Shown in pieces: positions 34,292 to 43,490 of a stretch of 64,000 nucleotides of DNA (position 1 is the stretch's first letter; every line of letters starts with the position of its first letter). Below the pieces are notes generated by a model. It ran no database searches. It had not been told where the DNA came from and saw nothing but the letters and a program-made list of their open reading frames with translations. The stretch is from Bacteroidota bacterium (lineage in GTDB: Bacteria > Bacteroidota > Bacteroidia > Chitinophagales > Chitinophagaceae), in the NCBI GenBank assembly GCA_005882315.1, contig VBAR01000001.1, positions 445,736 to 509,735 on the forward strand, given 5' to 3'. Position numbers and translations under genes: made by a program.

Positions 34292-36766
34292 CTATTTATT
34301 ATTTCCAATTCCTATTCCACCGCCACCACCTTGTGTACGTTTCTTTTCTTCTTCACTTGCATCTTTACGCTGACGGGCCGCTTTTACCTGGTTGCTACCA
34401 AAACGGTAGCTAAGGTTGATCCTAAACTGGCGGCTTTCAAAATGTCCGCTTGCAATTGTTTTCTGACCTGCAAAATTGCTTTCACCCTTGAATTGTAAAG
34501 TTTTGAAAATATCAGTCAAAGATGCTTTCAGGTTGCCTTTGCCTTTGAAAATTGTTTTCTGCACACCTCCATCAACTGACCAGATCGCATCACTTTCAAA
34601 TGTACCCTGCCAGATGGATGGCGCATTATAAAAACCACTCAGTTCAGCTGACCATTGTTTTTTCTTGTCCAGTTTCAAACTATGTTGCATAAATACATTG
34701 AAAGAAAAAACATTCAAATCCACAACACGGCTGCCACCACCAAAATCAGCTTTGTACATAGAGTAATAAGTATTCAGGTTGGTGAACCATGTATAACTTT
34801 TATAGATGAACGGGTAACTCACATTCAGGCTTACAATATCCTGAGTAGCCAGGTTCTTCTGAGTAATAAATGCTTTTGAGCCTTCAGTTGTATCTATCAA
34901 TTGGGTAAATACATCATCTATGTGGCTGTAGTTTAGTGTTGTCGTTAGTTTGAATTTATGAATATTAGTTACTGAAATGCTGTTTGTATACTGTGGTTTA
35001 AGTTCGGTATTACCTTTTTGAAAAGTATACTCGTCCAGTTTCATTTCAAATGGGTTCAGGCTCTGGTAAGCCGGCCTGTCGATCCTATGGCTATAAGATA
35101 CACTCCATTGTTTCTTTGGATTTTTGTTGAAAGTAACTGCAGCACTTGGGAAAGGATCTGTATAATGCCTGTTGAAGGTTTGCTTACTGGCGGTATTAAT
35201 TGACCCATCACTATTCAAACCATAAGAATCGCCGGTTGTGTTGGTATTCTCTACACGTACACCCGCCTGCAGCATAAATCCCTTGAATGCCCTGTTATAA
35301 TTTACATACACAGCATTAATATTCTCTTCATAATTAAATTGGTTGCTGCGGCTAATATCCAGTTCTTTACCAGTACCGATCACATTATACCTGCCGAAAT
35401 TATTCTCTGTGTTGACGAATGAGGTTTTAAAGCCAAATCCTAACTTTCCTTTTTTGAATGGCTGTTCATAGTCAGATTTCAAAGTAAGAATATCAATATC
35501 AGTAGGTGAAATAAAATTATATACTGTACGGCTGATCTCAGCCTGCATATCAGGAGTATAATACACATTCGGCTGTAACTGGTTAGTATTAATTCTGTAT
35601 AAACCATAATCTGCATCTACGTTTAGCTCACGGCCTGCTGAATCTGCATAGCGGTAATTCAGATTAAAATTTGCATTATCCCTTTTAGCTTCAGAGCTAT
35701 TGTTAGCAGTAAGAATTCTGTCAACAACACCTGTTGGTTTGTAAATGATAGGAGTAATGCTTTTTGACAGGCTTGAATTATTAGCCAGGTTTCCATTGAT
35801 CAGCACACCTAATGTACTTTTTGAATTGATATAATAATCCAATCCAGCTTTGAAACCATGAGTACGGCTGTCCGTAGTTATAAGGTTGGTCTGGTCAAAA
35901 ATAGTATCCAGCAGTTCCCGGTATAGTTTGATATTGAATTCTGTTTTGGTATCATTAAAATTATAATTACCAAACACGTTAACTTTCTTACCCCTGTTAT
36001 TAAAGTTAAGACCCCCATTGTACTTAGGATAAACTCCAATATTATACCCGGCATTTACAGAGCCATTGGTGCCAAATGCTTTGTTCTTTTTTAACTTGAT
36101 ATTGATAATTCCTGCATTACCCGCCGCATCATACTTTGCTGAAGGGTTGGTAATAATTTCAATTGATTCGATCTGTGAAGACTGAAGTGATTTCAGGTAA
36201 GCTGTTAAGTCAGTACCTGTAAGGGGACTGGGTTTACCATCAATATATATCTGCACTCCATTTTTACCGGAAAGGCTGATAAGATCATCCTTATCTAATG
36301 TAACACCCGGTGCTTTTCTTAATAATTCCAAAGCATCCTGGCCGGTTGAATTGATAGTATTTTCTACATTCAATATTGTTTTATCGGCCTTCACTTCAAT
36401 CATCGGTTTTTTTGCAACTACTGAAACATTCTGAAGGTTGCCCGAAGATTTGACCATAATAATTTCAGGAACATTTACTGCACCCGAGCCTGATACTTCA
36501 AACTTGTTTGAATACGCCGGGTTGTAACCCACAGATGTAGTACTGATCAGATACTGTCCGTTTTTTGAAGTTGATATGCTGAATTTTCCATCTTTTCCAG
36601 TCACACCCAATTTAGCTACTGAAGAGTCTTTTGCATTGAGCAATGAAATAGTAACTTTCTCTAAGTTTTTGCCTTCGTCATTTTTTACAGCACCGGTTAT
36701 TTGCTGGGCTAATAAAGCAGAACCGCTGAAAATCAACATCACAAATCCTGATAAAATCTTTTTCAT
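34292..36766 (-). CDS. TonB-dependent-receptor-like outer-membrane protein (CarboxypepD_reg plus OMP_b-brl_3)
   Basis: An 824-aa outer-membrane protein. After a signal peptide (SGFVMLIFSGSALLAQ) comes a carboxypeptidase-regulatory-like domain (ITGAVKNDEGKNLEKVTISLL), then a plug domain (LELLRKAPGVTLDKDDLISLSG, GVQIYIDGKPSPLTG, IESIEIITNPSAKYDAAGNAGIINI; given in part) and a large barrel of the OMP_b-brl_3 type to about residue 790. The end is a Lys/Glu/Gly-rich tail (EEKKRTQGGGGGIGIG), not an aromatic terminal residue. Members import or bind unknown ligands in Bacteroidota; this group usually lacks a SusD partner, as here. The gene is alone between a terminator and a 195-bp spacer shared with gcvH. 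Confidence 0.85.
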   Translation of the reverse strand: MKKILSGFVMLIFSGSALLAQQITGAVKNDEGKNLEKVTISLLNAKDSSVAKLGVTGKDGKFSISTSKNGQYLISTTSVGYNPAYSNKFEVSGSGAVNVPEIIMVKSSGNLQNVSVVAKKPMIEVKADKTILNVENTINSTGQDALELLRKAPGVTLDKDDLISLSGKNGVQIYIDGKPSPLTGTDLTAYLKSLQSSQIESIEIITNPSAKYDAAGNAGIINIKLKKNKAFGTNGSVNAGYNIGVYPKYNGGLNFNNRGKKVNVFGNYNFNDTKTEFNIKLYRELLDTIFDQTNLITTDSRTHGFKAGLDYYINSKSTLGVLINGNLANNSSLSKSITPIIYKPTGVVDRILTANNSSEAKRDNANFNLNYRYADSAGRELNVDADYGLYRINTNQLQPNVYYTPDMQAEISRTVYNFISPTDIDILTLKSDYEQPFKKGKLGFGFKTSFVNTENNFGRYNVIGTGKELDISRSNQFNYEENINAVYVNYNRAFKGFMLQAGVRVENTNTTGDSYGLNSDGSINTASKQTFNRHYTDPFPSAAVTFNKNPKKQWSVSYSHRIDRPAYQSLNPFEMKLDEYTFQKGNTELKPQYTNSISVTNIHKFKLTTTLNYSHIDDVFTQLIDTTEGSKAFITQKNLATQDIVSLNVSYPFIYKSYTWFTNLNTYYSMYKADFGGGSRVVDLNVFSFNVFMQHSLKLDKKKQWSAELSGFYNAPSIWQGTFESDAIWSVDGGVQKTIFKGKGNLKASLTDIFKTLQFKGESNFAGQKTIASGHFESRQFRINLSYRFGSNQVKAARQRKDASEEEKKRTQGGGGGIGIGNNK

Positions 36767-36803
36767 AATTGTTTTGATTAATGGTTTTTTTTCTAATAGG
36801 GCA

Positions 36804-36811
36804 CAAATCTA
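36804..36811 (-). promoter_or_regulatory. Bacteroidota-type -7 box for the receptor gene
   Basis: TAGATTTG on the minus strand, 37 bases before the receptor start codon. It matches TAnnTTTG; a -33 TTG at the normal distance is not evident. Confidence 0.4.
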
Positions 36812-36961
36812 TATGACAGATTAATGACAGAGTAGTGATTCCCGACAAATGGCACATTCATTTGCATGAACGGTGTTTTTTTGCCGGTGAACTGCATCTT
36901 TAAAATCGGCTATTTTTTTTGCCGGGATTTACTCATATTTGCAGCACTAAAACAATTGAAA

Positions 36962-37339
36962 ATGAACTTTCCATCTACACTCCGCTATACTAAAGACCAT
37001 GAATGGGTAAAACTTGAAGGCGATGTTGCAATCGTTGGCATTACTGATTTTGCACAACGTGAATTGGGCGATATTGTATATGTAGAAGTGGAAACTGTAG
37101 GAAAAAGTATGCAAGCCGGAGAAGTATTTGGTACTGTTGAAGCTGTAAAAACCGTTTCTGATCTGTTTTTACCTGTTTCAGGTACTATACTTGAGCTGAA
37201 TGCCGCTCTTGCAGGCGCCCCGGAACTGGTAAACAATGAACCTTATGAAGGAGGCTGGATGGTGAAGATCAAATTAGATCATCCTGATGATGTAAAGAAC
37301 CTGATGGATGCAGCCGCTTATGAGGCTACTGTCGGCTAG
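36962..37339 (+). CDS. gcvH: Glycine cleavage system H protein
   Basis: Lipoyl carrier of the glycine cleavage complex, shuttling the aminomethyl group between P, T and L proteins. Start at 36962 gives the normal 125-aa length ([15 protein letters not shown]); the frame continues upstream without family match. The lipoyl-lysine is Lys63 in [12 protein letters not shown], and [19 protein letters not shown] and [13 protein letters not shown] are standard. No other gcv gene is nearby. CATATTTG at 36934-36941 is one base off the TAnnTTTG promoter box. Confidence 0.95.
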   Translation: MNFPSTLRYTKDHEWVKLEGDVAIVGITDFAQRELGDIVYVEVETVGKSMQAGEVFGTVEAVKTVSDLFLPVSGTILELNAALAGAPELVNNEPYEGGWMVKIKLDHPDDVKNLMDAAAYEATVG

Positions 37340-37367
37340 ATCTGACTTTCCTATTTTATCGTAAATA

Positions 37368-37395
37368 AATGCGGATGTAGCAATACATTCGCATT
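37368..37395 (+). terminator. Terminator after gcvH
   Basis: An 11-bp stem with one G-T wobble (37368-37378 with 37385-37395) and a 6-nt loop, followed by GTCATTTTAT. It lies between gcvH and the sigma-factor gene. Confidence 0.75.
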
Positions 37396-37415
37396 GTCAT
37401 TTTATAACCAATTAT

Positions 37416-37958
37416 TTGAACCCGCAAACCAAATACAGTGAAACTGAATTGGTGGCCCTGCTTCAGCAACGTGATGACAGGGCCTTCAGTTATCTGTATA
37501 ATAACTATGCCGGGGCATTGAATGGCGTGATACTCCCAATAGTAAATGATGAAGAAACCGCTAATGACGTGCTGCAGGAAGTATTTGTAAACGTTTGGAA
37601 AAAAATTGAATTTTATGATGCGTCGAAGGGCCGGTTATTTACCTGGTTGCTGAATATAGCCAGAAACGCTGCCATTGATAAGGTTCGTTCAAAAAGTTTC
37701 CGAAACAGCAAAAGCACAGTTAGTATACCTGAATCTGGAGAAGCAAATGTTAGCGCATCAGTTTCTCAACCGAATGCTGATTTTATAGGATTAAAAAAGA
37801 TGTTGGGTAAGCTGAAAGATGAATACCGGTTGCTGATCGACCTTTCTTATTTCCAGGGTTTTTCGCATGATGAAATTTCGAAAGCATTGAATATTCCATT
37901 AGGAACAGTAAAAACAAGGATCCGAACCGCATTGATACAATTGAAAACGATGTTATAA
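37416..37958 (+). CDS. ECF-type RNA polymerase sigma factor
   Basis: A 180-aa sigma-70 family protein with region 2 (DRAFSYLYNNYAGALNGVI, DVLQEVFVNVWKKIEFYD, GRLFTWLLNIARNAAIDKVR) and region 4 (EYRLLIDLSYFQGFSHDEISKAL followed by NIPLGTVKTRIRTALIQLK), each quoted in part. There is no ATG near the domain start, so TTG at 37416 is the likely start codon. The next gene, 3 bases later, encodes a membrane anti-sigma factor, so the pair is a classic surface-signalled regulator. Target promoters are not visible in this window. Confidence 0.9.
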   Translation: MNPQTKYSETELVALLQQRDDRAFSYLYNNYAGALNGVILPIVNDEETANDVLQEVFVNVWKKIEFYDASKGRLFTWLLNIARNAAIDKVRSKSFRNSKSTVSIPESGEANVSASVSQPNADFIGLKKMLGKLKDEYRLLIDLSYFQGFSHDEISKALNIPLGTVKTRIRTALIQLKTML

Positions 37959-37961
37959 AAA

Positions 37962-38732
37962 GTGAATGTAAAAGAATACATATCAAGTGGCATAGTTGAA
38001 AGCTATGTATTGGGACTGGCCAATGAACAGGAGGCTGCAGAGTTTGAAAAAAACTGTACTGCTTATCCCGAAGTGCTGGAAGCCCGGATAGCTTTTGAAA
38101 AACAGCTTGAAGATCAGGCTATGCAAAATGCTATTGCTCCTGTGCCGGGATTAAAAAATAAAATCTTGGATGCAATAAAAAATGACAGCAGAGCAAAGGT
38201 TGTTTCAATTAATAAAAAGGCTGCGCCTGTAAGAAATTTAAGCTGGCTAAAATATGCAGTGGCAGCTTGTTTGATTTTATTAGCTGGTAGTTCTTACTGG
38301 AATTATTCTCTTTATAATAAAAATAAAGTACTAAACAACGAGAATGAATCTTATGTAGCCAAGATTTCAAGTTTTGAAAAAGACATGGATGTAATGCACG
38401 GCTCATCTATTAAAATGGTCTCATTAAAAGGAATGGAAGCTGCACCAAGTGCCCTTACAACAGTTTTTTGGGATAGCACATCACATAATGTTTACTTGCT
38501 TATAAATAATCTGCCTATCCCCGCCTCAGATAAGCAATACCAGATCTGGGCTTTGCTGGATGGTAAACCAATTGATTTGGGCATGATCGAGAATGAATAT
38601 TTTGTACAGCAAAAAAGCTTGCTAATAAAAGCGCAGAATGTTGAAAAGGCACAGGCATTTGCTATTACTCTCGAAAAGAAAGGTGGCAATCCTACACCTC
38701 AGGGACAAATGATTGTTCTCGGTAATCTCTGA
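37962..38732 (+). CDS. Anti-sigma factor with RskA-like C-terminal domain
   Basis: A 256-aa membrane protein beginning with GTG at 37962, three bases after the sigma-factor stop. The N-terminal cytoplasmic part (IVESYVLGLANEQEAAEFEKN) is the anti-sigma domain; it lacks the zinc HxxxCxxC motif. One helix spans about 96-113, followed by a short coil (NKVLNNENESYVAKISSFEK) and a periplasmic RskA/anti-sigma-K domain (VFWDSTSHNVYLLINNLP, DKQYQIWALLDGKPIDLGMI, FAITLEKKGGNPTPQGQMIV). It should hold the sigma factor at the membrane until signalled. No extracytoplasmic sensor gene adjoins, so the signal is unknown. Confidence 0.88.
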   Translation: MNVKEYISSGIVESYVLGLANEQEAAEFEKNCTAYPEVLEARIAFEKQLEDQAMQNAIAPVPGLKNKILDAIKNDSRAKVVSINKKAAPVRNLSWLKYAVAACLILLAGSSYWNYSLYNKNKVLNNENESYVAKISSFEKDMDVMHGSSIKMVSLKGMEAAPSALTTVFWDSTSHNVYLLINNLPIPASDKQYQIWALLDGKPIDLGMIENEYFVQQKSLLIKAQNVEKAQAFAITLEKKGGNPTPQGQMIVLGNL

Positions 38733-38812
38733 TTTTTTCAATCTGAATAGTTATCAGCATCGTAAATAGCTGAACCGCCACTATATGTGGTTTTGGTTCT
38801 ATAGTTGGTTAT

Positions 38813-38835
38813 AAGGGCTCCTTTCGGGGCCCTTT
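38813..38835 (+). terminator. Terminator after the sigma/anti-sigma pair
   Basis: AAGGGCTCC (38813-38821) pairs with GGGGCCCTT (38826-38834) with one wobble, TTTC loop, then TTCTATAT. It lies 80 bases past the anti-sigma stop. Confidence 0.65.
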
Positions 38836-38891
38836 CTATATAAATTATTCTCCGGCTTGCAATCTTATTTTATCATTGCAAAAAAATCAGC

Positions 38892-39293
38892 TTGCAAAAT
38901 ATAAAGCCTTCATTAATTCCGGGTTTAACCTGGTTTGCCATTTGCACAATATTGCTCACATTACCCGGATCTGCTTTTCCTAAAGAAAGCTGGCTGGATA
39001 AAATCGGATTTGATAAATGGGTGCATATCGGGCTGTTTGCTGTGCTGGTTTTTTTGATATGCTGGGGTTTATTAAAATTCACAAACGACGAAAAGAAGTT
39101 AAAACGATTATTTATTGTGTTTACACTCGACTGTCTTGTCTTTGGAATTATTATGGAGTTCGTTCAGGATAATTTTATCCCAAACCGTTCATTTGATTAT
39201 GGAGATATTGTGGCAGATGCTGTTGGTTGTTTTGCAGGCTGGTGGTTTATAAATAAAACTTACAAAGGGTATATAAAAAATAAACCCCTGTAG
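38892..39293 (+). CDS. VanZ-like membrane protein
   Basis: A 133-aa protein with three to four helices: LTWFAICTILLTLP, VHIGLFAVLVFLICWGLL, RLFIVFTLDCLVFGIIMEFVQ and GDIVADAVGCFAGWWF. The pair WVHIGLF plus SFDYGDIVADAVG is the VanZ-family signature. Only TTG at 38892 fits as a start for the first helix. VanZ in enterococci gives low-level teicoplanin resistance, but most family members have no known role, and resistance should not be assumed here. Two hairpins flank it, so it is probably expressed alone. Confidence 0.8.
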   Translation: MQNIKPSLIPGLTWFAICTILLTLPGSAFPKESWLDKIGFDKWVHIGLFAVLVFLICWGLLKFTNDEKKLKRLFIVFTLDCLVFGIIMEFVQDNFIPNRSFDYGDIVADAVGCFAGWWFINKTYKGYIKNKPL

Positions 39294-39303
39294 AAACAGG
39301 GGT
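39284..39303 (+). terminator. Short hairpin over the VanZ-like stop codon
   Basis: ACCCCTG (39284-39290) pairs with CAGGGGT (39297-39303) around TAGAAA, which includes the stop codon. No T-run follows, so it may be an RNA element or weak terminator. Confidence 0.4.
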
Positions 39304-39682
39304 CGCAACCAAAACTAACTGCTTATGAGAAAATTGACTAAGTTTTTACTGTGTTTGTATGTATAACGCAAATCTATTGCCATTAGTATCATTCTTGTTG
39401 TTAATGAAAAATTAAAGCCCCGATTTTCGTAATTCCACCTTCCATTCGTTAGTAAATCCGGCATTAATTTTCATATCCATTCTCTAATAGCAATTTGCAA
39501 GAGCTAATGTTTATTCCGTATCTGCAATTTTGTAACCTGCCTCAAAAAACTATTACAATTCATTGACAAAACTATTCACTATTCAAATCTTCACTGACCC
39601 ATTTTGACAATTATCAGGCCAAAAAATCCCGCAAACCTTTGCGAAAAAAAAGATCTGCGAGTACAAAGATTGTAGATATATT
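39294..39682. other. 389-bp intergenic region with a 13-codon leader-like frame
   Basis: No full gene. An ATG at 39325 opens a 13-codon frame (MRKLTKFLLCLYV) that looks like the beginning of a signal peptide and then stops at 39364-39366. It may be a remnant of a lost exported protein or a leader peptide. The rest has short AT-rich stretches without further structure I can support. Confidence 0.35.
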
Positions 39683-40315
39683 CTATCGGATAAAACCTTT
39701 TATCATGTCCATTAACCCTCCACCATCAGCGGATTGATTTCCAGTATTATTTCTTACGCCATCAGTCACTTTGCTGATGATATCCTGTAGGTCAAATCCT
39801 CCATTTTCCTTGCCATTTTTCACTCCACCACCAGAGAAGTTGCTAATCAAATCCTGGAAATTAAATCCGTTTGATTGCTGAGGTATTGCAACATCTCCGC
39901 CACCAGTAAATGAGCCGATCAGTTTATCTAATGTAAAATTGCTGTTATTGGGATCCTGTGTTTTTTGAATAAGATCATTCAAAACATTAGGTACAAGATT
40001 CGTAGCCACATTACTTGCAGATTGTGGGCTCAAATTATACTTACCGGTCAGTTTGCTTATCAGGTGTCCGATCATCATTGTCACCATGGGATTCTTTAAT
40101 AATCCGCCACTGTTTCCGTTTGATTGTCCCTTATTTTGAAACAGGCCGATTATATTCTCCAATCCACCGCCAGCTATTACATTTCTTAATCCCCCCGCAA
40201 CAGTATTGGTAGCTTCGGCTATTACATCGTTGTTGTATTCGTTTGGCACTTCGGGGTTATCAACAACGGTATCTTTCCCGGCACCTTTGACAAGGTCAAA
40301 GAGTTGTTCAAGCAT
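39683..40315 (-). CDS. DUF937-like protein with Gly/Asn-rich linkers
   Basis: A 210-aa protein without signal peptide. It has a helical N-terminus (MLEQLFDLVKGAG), a predicted helical core (NPMVTMMIGHLISKLTGKYNLSPQSASNVATNLVPNVLNDLI in part), and then repeats of a short amphipathic motif joined by Gly/Asn linkers: LDKLIGSFTGGG, FQDLISNFSGGG, LQDIISKVTDG and LMDMIKGFIR. The core resembles DUF937/YidB-like proteins of unknown function. Repeated short helices in a flexible chain suggest binding to membranes or oligomer formation, but nothing is proven. It is 62 bases downstream of prfA. Confidence 0.55.
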   Translation of the reverse strand: MLEQLFDLVKGAGKDTVVDNPEVPNEYNNDVIAEATNTVAGGLRNVIAGGGLENIIGLFQNKGQSNGNSGGLLKNPMVTMMIGHLISKLTGKYNLSPQSASNVATNLVPNVLNDLIQKTQDPNNSNFTLDKLIGSFTGGGDVAIPQQSNGFNFQDLISNFSGGGVKNGKENGGFDLQDIISKVTDGVRNNTGNQSADGGGLMDMIKGFIR

Positions 40316-40377
40316 AGTTAATGGTTTGGATACTTAAGGTAGGCTTTTTAAGCAGAAAAAATCCGGGTAAGAGAAAT

Positions 40378-41442
40378 TTAATTTTGTTTAGCCAATTTCT
40401 CTGCATTTTCAGCAAACTGCAATGCTTCCAGTATTTCCTTTATTTCACCATTTAATACATCAGGCAGATTATAAAGAGTAAGGCCAATACGATGATCTGT
40501 AACACGGCCCTGAGGAAAATTATAAGTTCTGATCTTAGCGCTGCGGTCACCAGTGCTAACTAAACTTTTTCTATGACGGGAAATCTCATCTTCCTGTTTT
40601 CTTACCTGTTCTTCATACAATTTTGTACGCAACATCTGCATTGCTTTTTCCCTGTTACCTAATTGTGAACGTTCTGTTTGACAAACCACAACCGTACCTG
40701 TCGGAAGATGCGTTAATAAAACTTTTGTTTCCACTTTGTTTACGTTCTGCCCACCTGCGCCTCCACTTCTCGCCGTTTCCATTTTTACATCTGCAGGGTT
40801 CAGTTCAAAATCTACTTCTTCAGCCTCAGGCATCACGGCTACCGTAGCTGCCGATGTATGTACACGGCCGCTACCTTCTGTATCCGGTACACGTTGTACA
40901 CGATGTACTCCGCTTTCAAATTTCAATGTGCCATAAACCTCATCACCTGTTACTTCCAGTTGTACTTCTTTATAACCACCAACAGTTCCTTCATTCTCAC
41001 TTAGCACAGCTGTTTTCCATCCGCGGCGTTCGCAGTAGCGCATATACATACGTAGAAGGTCACCTGCAAACAAACTTGCTTCATCACCACCTGTACCAGC
41101 CCGGATCTCAATGATCGCATTCTTATCATCCTGCGGATCTTTTGGAATAAGCAATTGACGGATATAGGCTTCCATTTGAACTTTCTTCTCCTCTTGCGCC
41201 GGCGCCTCTGATTTTGCCAACTCTCTCATTTCTTCGTCATCCCCATTCAATGCCTCTTTATAAAAATCTATATCATCCAATATCTTTTTATACTCATTGT
41301 AAGCATTCACAATTTTTTCCAGGCTGCGATATTCCTTACTGGTCTCGGCAAATTTTTTATTGTTGCTCACGATCTCAGGATTAGTGAGAGCAAGACCCAG
41401 TTGTTCAAATCTTCCTCTTATTGCTTCTAATTTATCTAGCAT
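40378..41442 (-). CDS. prfA: Peptide chain release factor 1
   Basis: Class I release factor recognising UAA and UAG and triggering peptide release at the ribosome. The 354-aa protein shows the codon-recognition segment [14 protein letters not shown], where PDT stands for the RF1 PxT tripeptide, and the catalytic GGQ in [15 protein letters not shown] (about residue 230). Helical domain 1 and the C-terminal [17 protein letters not shown] are normal. Length is normal (about 355-360 aa). A prmC methyltransferase gene is not adjacent. Confidence 0.97.
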   Translation of the reverse strand: MLDKLEAIRGRFEQLGLALTNPEIVSNNKKFAETSKEYRSLEKIVNAYNEYKKILDDIDFYKEALNGDDEEMRELAKSEAPAQEEKKVQMEAYIRQLLIPKDPQDDKNAIIEIRAGTGGDEASLFAGDLLRMYMRYCERRGWKTAVLSENEGTVGGYKEVQLEVTGDEVYGTLKFESGVHRVQRVPDTEGSGRVHTSAATVAVMPEAEEVDFELNPADVKMETARSGGAGGQNVNKVETKVLLTHLPTGTVVVCQTERSQLGNREKAMQMLRTKLYEEQVRKQEDEISRHRKSLVSTGDRSAKIRTYNFPQGRVTDHRIGLTLYNLPDVLNGEIKEILEALQFAENAEKLAKQN

Positions 41443-41590
41443 GTAATGTTATATTTTTGGTTACCGGCTGAATGTTCCTGGTTGATCGTCCCTTGCACAG
41501 TTTATCCTGAGCAAAGTGAAGGACGCAGTTCATCTTCCGGTAATTCTATTCTTCTTTTTGGAAGGCAGCAAAGTTAAAAGAAAACAACTC

Positions 41591-42769
41591 ATGACTTATC
41601 GAAAATTCAAAGCAGATCATTTATTCGATGGATATACTTTACATGGAAACGACAAAGTGCTGGTAACAGCCGCCGATGGAACTATTGACGCTATCGTAAA
41701 TGAATCCGAGGCTGACGATAATATAGAAACGTTTCAAGGCATTCTTTCACCCGGTCTTATCAACTGCCACTGCCATCTTGAACTCAGTCATTTAAAAAAT
41801 GTAATCCCCCCGCATACCGGGTTGATAGAGTTTCTCTGTTCTGTAGTAACCAAAAGAGGATTTGCTCCGGAAGTAGTACAACAGGAAATAGAAAAAGCTG
41901 AAAAGGAAATGTATGATAACGGAATTGTAGCCGTTGGTGATATTGGCAATACTGCCGATACAGCATCTGTAAAAAGCAAAAGCAAGATCCGCTGGCAGAA
42001 TTTTGTTGAGGTACTCAGCTTTACTGATGAAAAGGCTGAAGAAAATTTCAATCACTATAAACAAGTTGCAAATATTTTTGCTAACCAGTATCCAACATCC
42101 AGTAACCAGCATCGCACATCACTTGTTCCTCATGCCCCCTACAGTATCAGTCCAAAAACATTTCAGTTAATAAATGAGGCTACTAAAAATCAAGTTATTT
42201 CTATTCACAACCAGGAGCATCCTGCAGAAGATGATCTGTACAAAAACGGAGGCGGCGAATACCTCAGGCTATTTAAGATTTTTGGAATTGATAAATCGCC
42301 ATTCCCTATAACAGGCAAAAGCAGTATTCGTTCAGTACTTCCCCATTTCAATAATGGACAAACCATTTTTCTTATCCATAATACCTTTATGCCGGAAGAA
42401 GACATTGTTTGGGCCAATGAATATGCTGCAACAACCGGATTAAAATTGATTTATTGTTTTTGCATCAATGCAAATCTTTATATCGAAAACAAAACACCGG
42501 CAATTGAAAATTTCATTAAACATAATTGTCAAATTGTTTTAGGAACAGATAGCTATAGCAGCAACTGGCAATTGAGTATTGCAAAAGAAATGGAATCTCT
42601 TCATCAGTATTTCCCTACACTATCATTAGAAACAATTTTACAATGGGCAACAAGCAGTGGCGCCAAAGCTTTGCAATGGAATGATGAATTGGGAAGTTTT
42701 GAAAAGGGAAAGAAGCCCGGTTTGACAATAGTTGATTCAGCACTTAAAGGATCAAAAAGAATATTTTAA
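41591..42769 (+). CDS. Cytosolic amidohydrolase of the TRZ/ATZ-MtaD type
   Basis: Start taken at ATG 41591; codons before it lie in the spacer after prfA. The 392-aa protein has no signal peptide. Metal ligands are visible as INCHCHLELSH (HxH), LVPHAPYS (His) and ISIHNQEHPAE (His), and the catalytic aspartate is in VLGTDSYSSNW. PGLTIVD at the end belongs to the small beta-sandwich. Family members deaminate aminopurine nucleosides, S-adenosylhomocysteine, guanine or aminofutalosine. In a Bacteroidota with futalosine-type menaquinone synthesis it could be an aminofutalosine deaminase, but no mqn gene is in the window. The stop is 7 bases before the next gene. Confidence 0.8.
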   Translation: MTYRKFKADHLFDGYTLHGNDKVLVTAADGTIDAIVNESEADDNIETFQGILSPGLINCHCHLELSHLKNVIPPHTGLIEFLCSVVTKRGFAPEVVQQEIEKAEKEMYDNGIVAVGDIGNTADTASVKSKSKIRWQNFVEVLSFTDEKAEENFNHYKQVANIFANQYPTSSNQHRTSLVPHAPYSISPKTFQLINEATKNQVISIHNQEHPAEDDLYKNGGGEYLRLFKIFGIDKSPFPITGKSSIRSVLPHFNNGQTIFLIHNTFMPEEDIVWANEYAATTGLKLIYCFCINANLYIENKTPAIENFIKHNCQIVLGTDSYSSNWQLSIAKEMESLHQYFPTLSLETILQWATSSGAKALQWNDELGSFEKGKKPGLTIVDSALKGSKRIF

Positions 42770-42776
42770 TACTCCA

Positions 42777-43490
42777 ATGAAGATCATCACATGGAATTGT
42801 AATATGGCTTACAGAAAAAAGGCGAGTCTGATCCTTGCTCACAAGCCAGATATTGTTGTAATTCCGGAGTGTGAGCATCCTGATAAATTAAAATTCGAAT
42901 CCGGCATCCCTTTGCCTGATGATGTATTTTGGTTTGGCAACAATCAGAATAAAGGGCTTGGCATATTCTCTTACAATAAATACAAGTTTCAATTAAGCGA
43001 TATTCATAATCCTGATTTTCGTACTATACTTCCACTTAAAGTAGCCAATAATGAATTTGAATTTACGCTATTCGCTATCTGGGCAAACAATCCAAAAGAT
43101 AAAGGCTTTGAGTATGTTGGCCAAATATGGAAAGCCATAAACTTTTATTCGGAGCTATTAAAAAATAAAAACACAATGTTGATTGGTGATTTTAATAGTA
43201 ACACGATATGGGATAAACCAAAACGGGAAGGCAACCACTCAACCGTTGTCGAGCTGCTTGCAAAGAAAGGAATTCATAGCACCTATCATAAATTCTATGA
43301 TCAAACACAGGGAAAAGAGAAACATAACACTTTGTTCATGTACAGGCATAAAGACAAGCCATACCATCTTGATTATTGTTTTGCATCCGATGATTATATA
43401 AAAAAATTAATCAACGTTGAAGTAGGCAGGCATGCCAAATGGTGTAAGCATAGCGACCATACGCCGCTTATTGTAACTTTTAATGATTAA
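42777..43490 (+). CDS. Endonuclease/exonuclease/phosphatase-family protein
   Basis: A 237-aa protein with the EEP fold order: MKIITWNCN (Asn), DIVVIPECE (Glu metal ligand), LIGDFNSNTIWD (Asp, Asn), and the C-terminal LDYCFASDD and SDHTPLIV (Asp, His). Start at 42777 is chosen because WNCN then sits at the normal distance from the N-terminus. The family covers DNA repair nucleases, lipid phosphatases and sphingomyelinases; no signal peptide is present, so a nucleic acid or cytosolic phosphate ester is likely. It follows the amidohydrolase gene closely and overlaps the recO gene end by four bases, convergently. Confidence 0.82.
   Translation: MKIITWNCNMAYRKKASLILAHKPDIVVIPECEHPDKLKFESGIPLPDDVFWFGNNQNKGLGIFSYNKYKFQLSDIHNPDFRTILPLKVANNEFEFTLFAIWANNPKDKGFEYVGQIWKAINFYSELLKNKNTMLIGDFNSNTIWDKPKREGNHSTVVELLAKKGIHSTYHKFYDQTQGKEKHNTLFMYRHKDKPYHLDYCFASDDYIKKLINVEVGRHAKWCKHSDHTPLIVTFND

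Noticed and set aside
38892-39293. Glycopeptide resistance gene
   Set aside because: VanZ-like proteins are widespread and no van regulator or ligase genes are present; resistance cannot be claimed.
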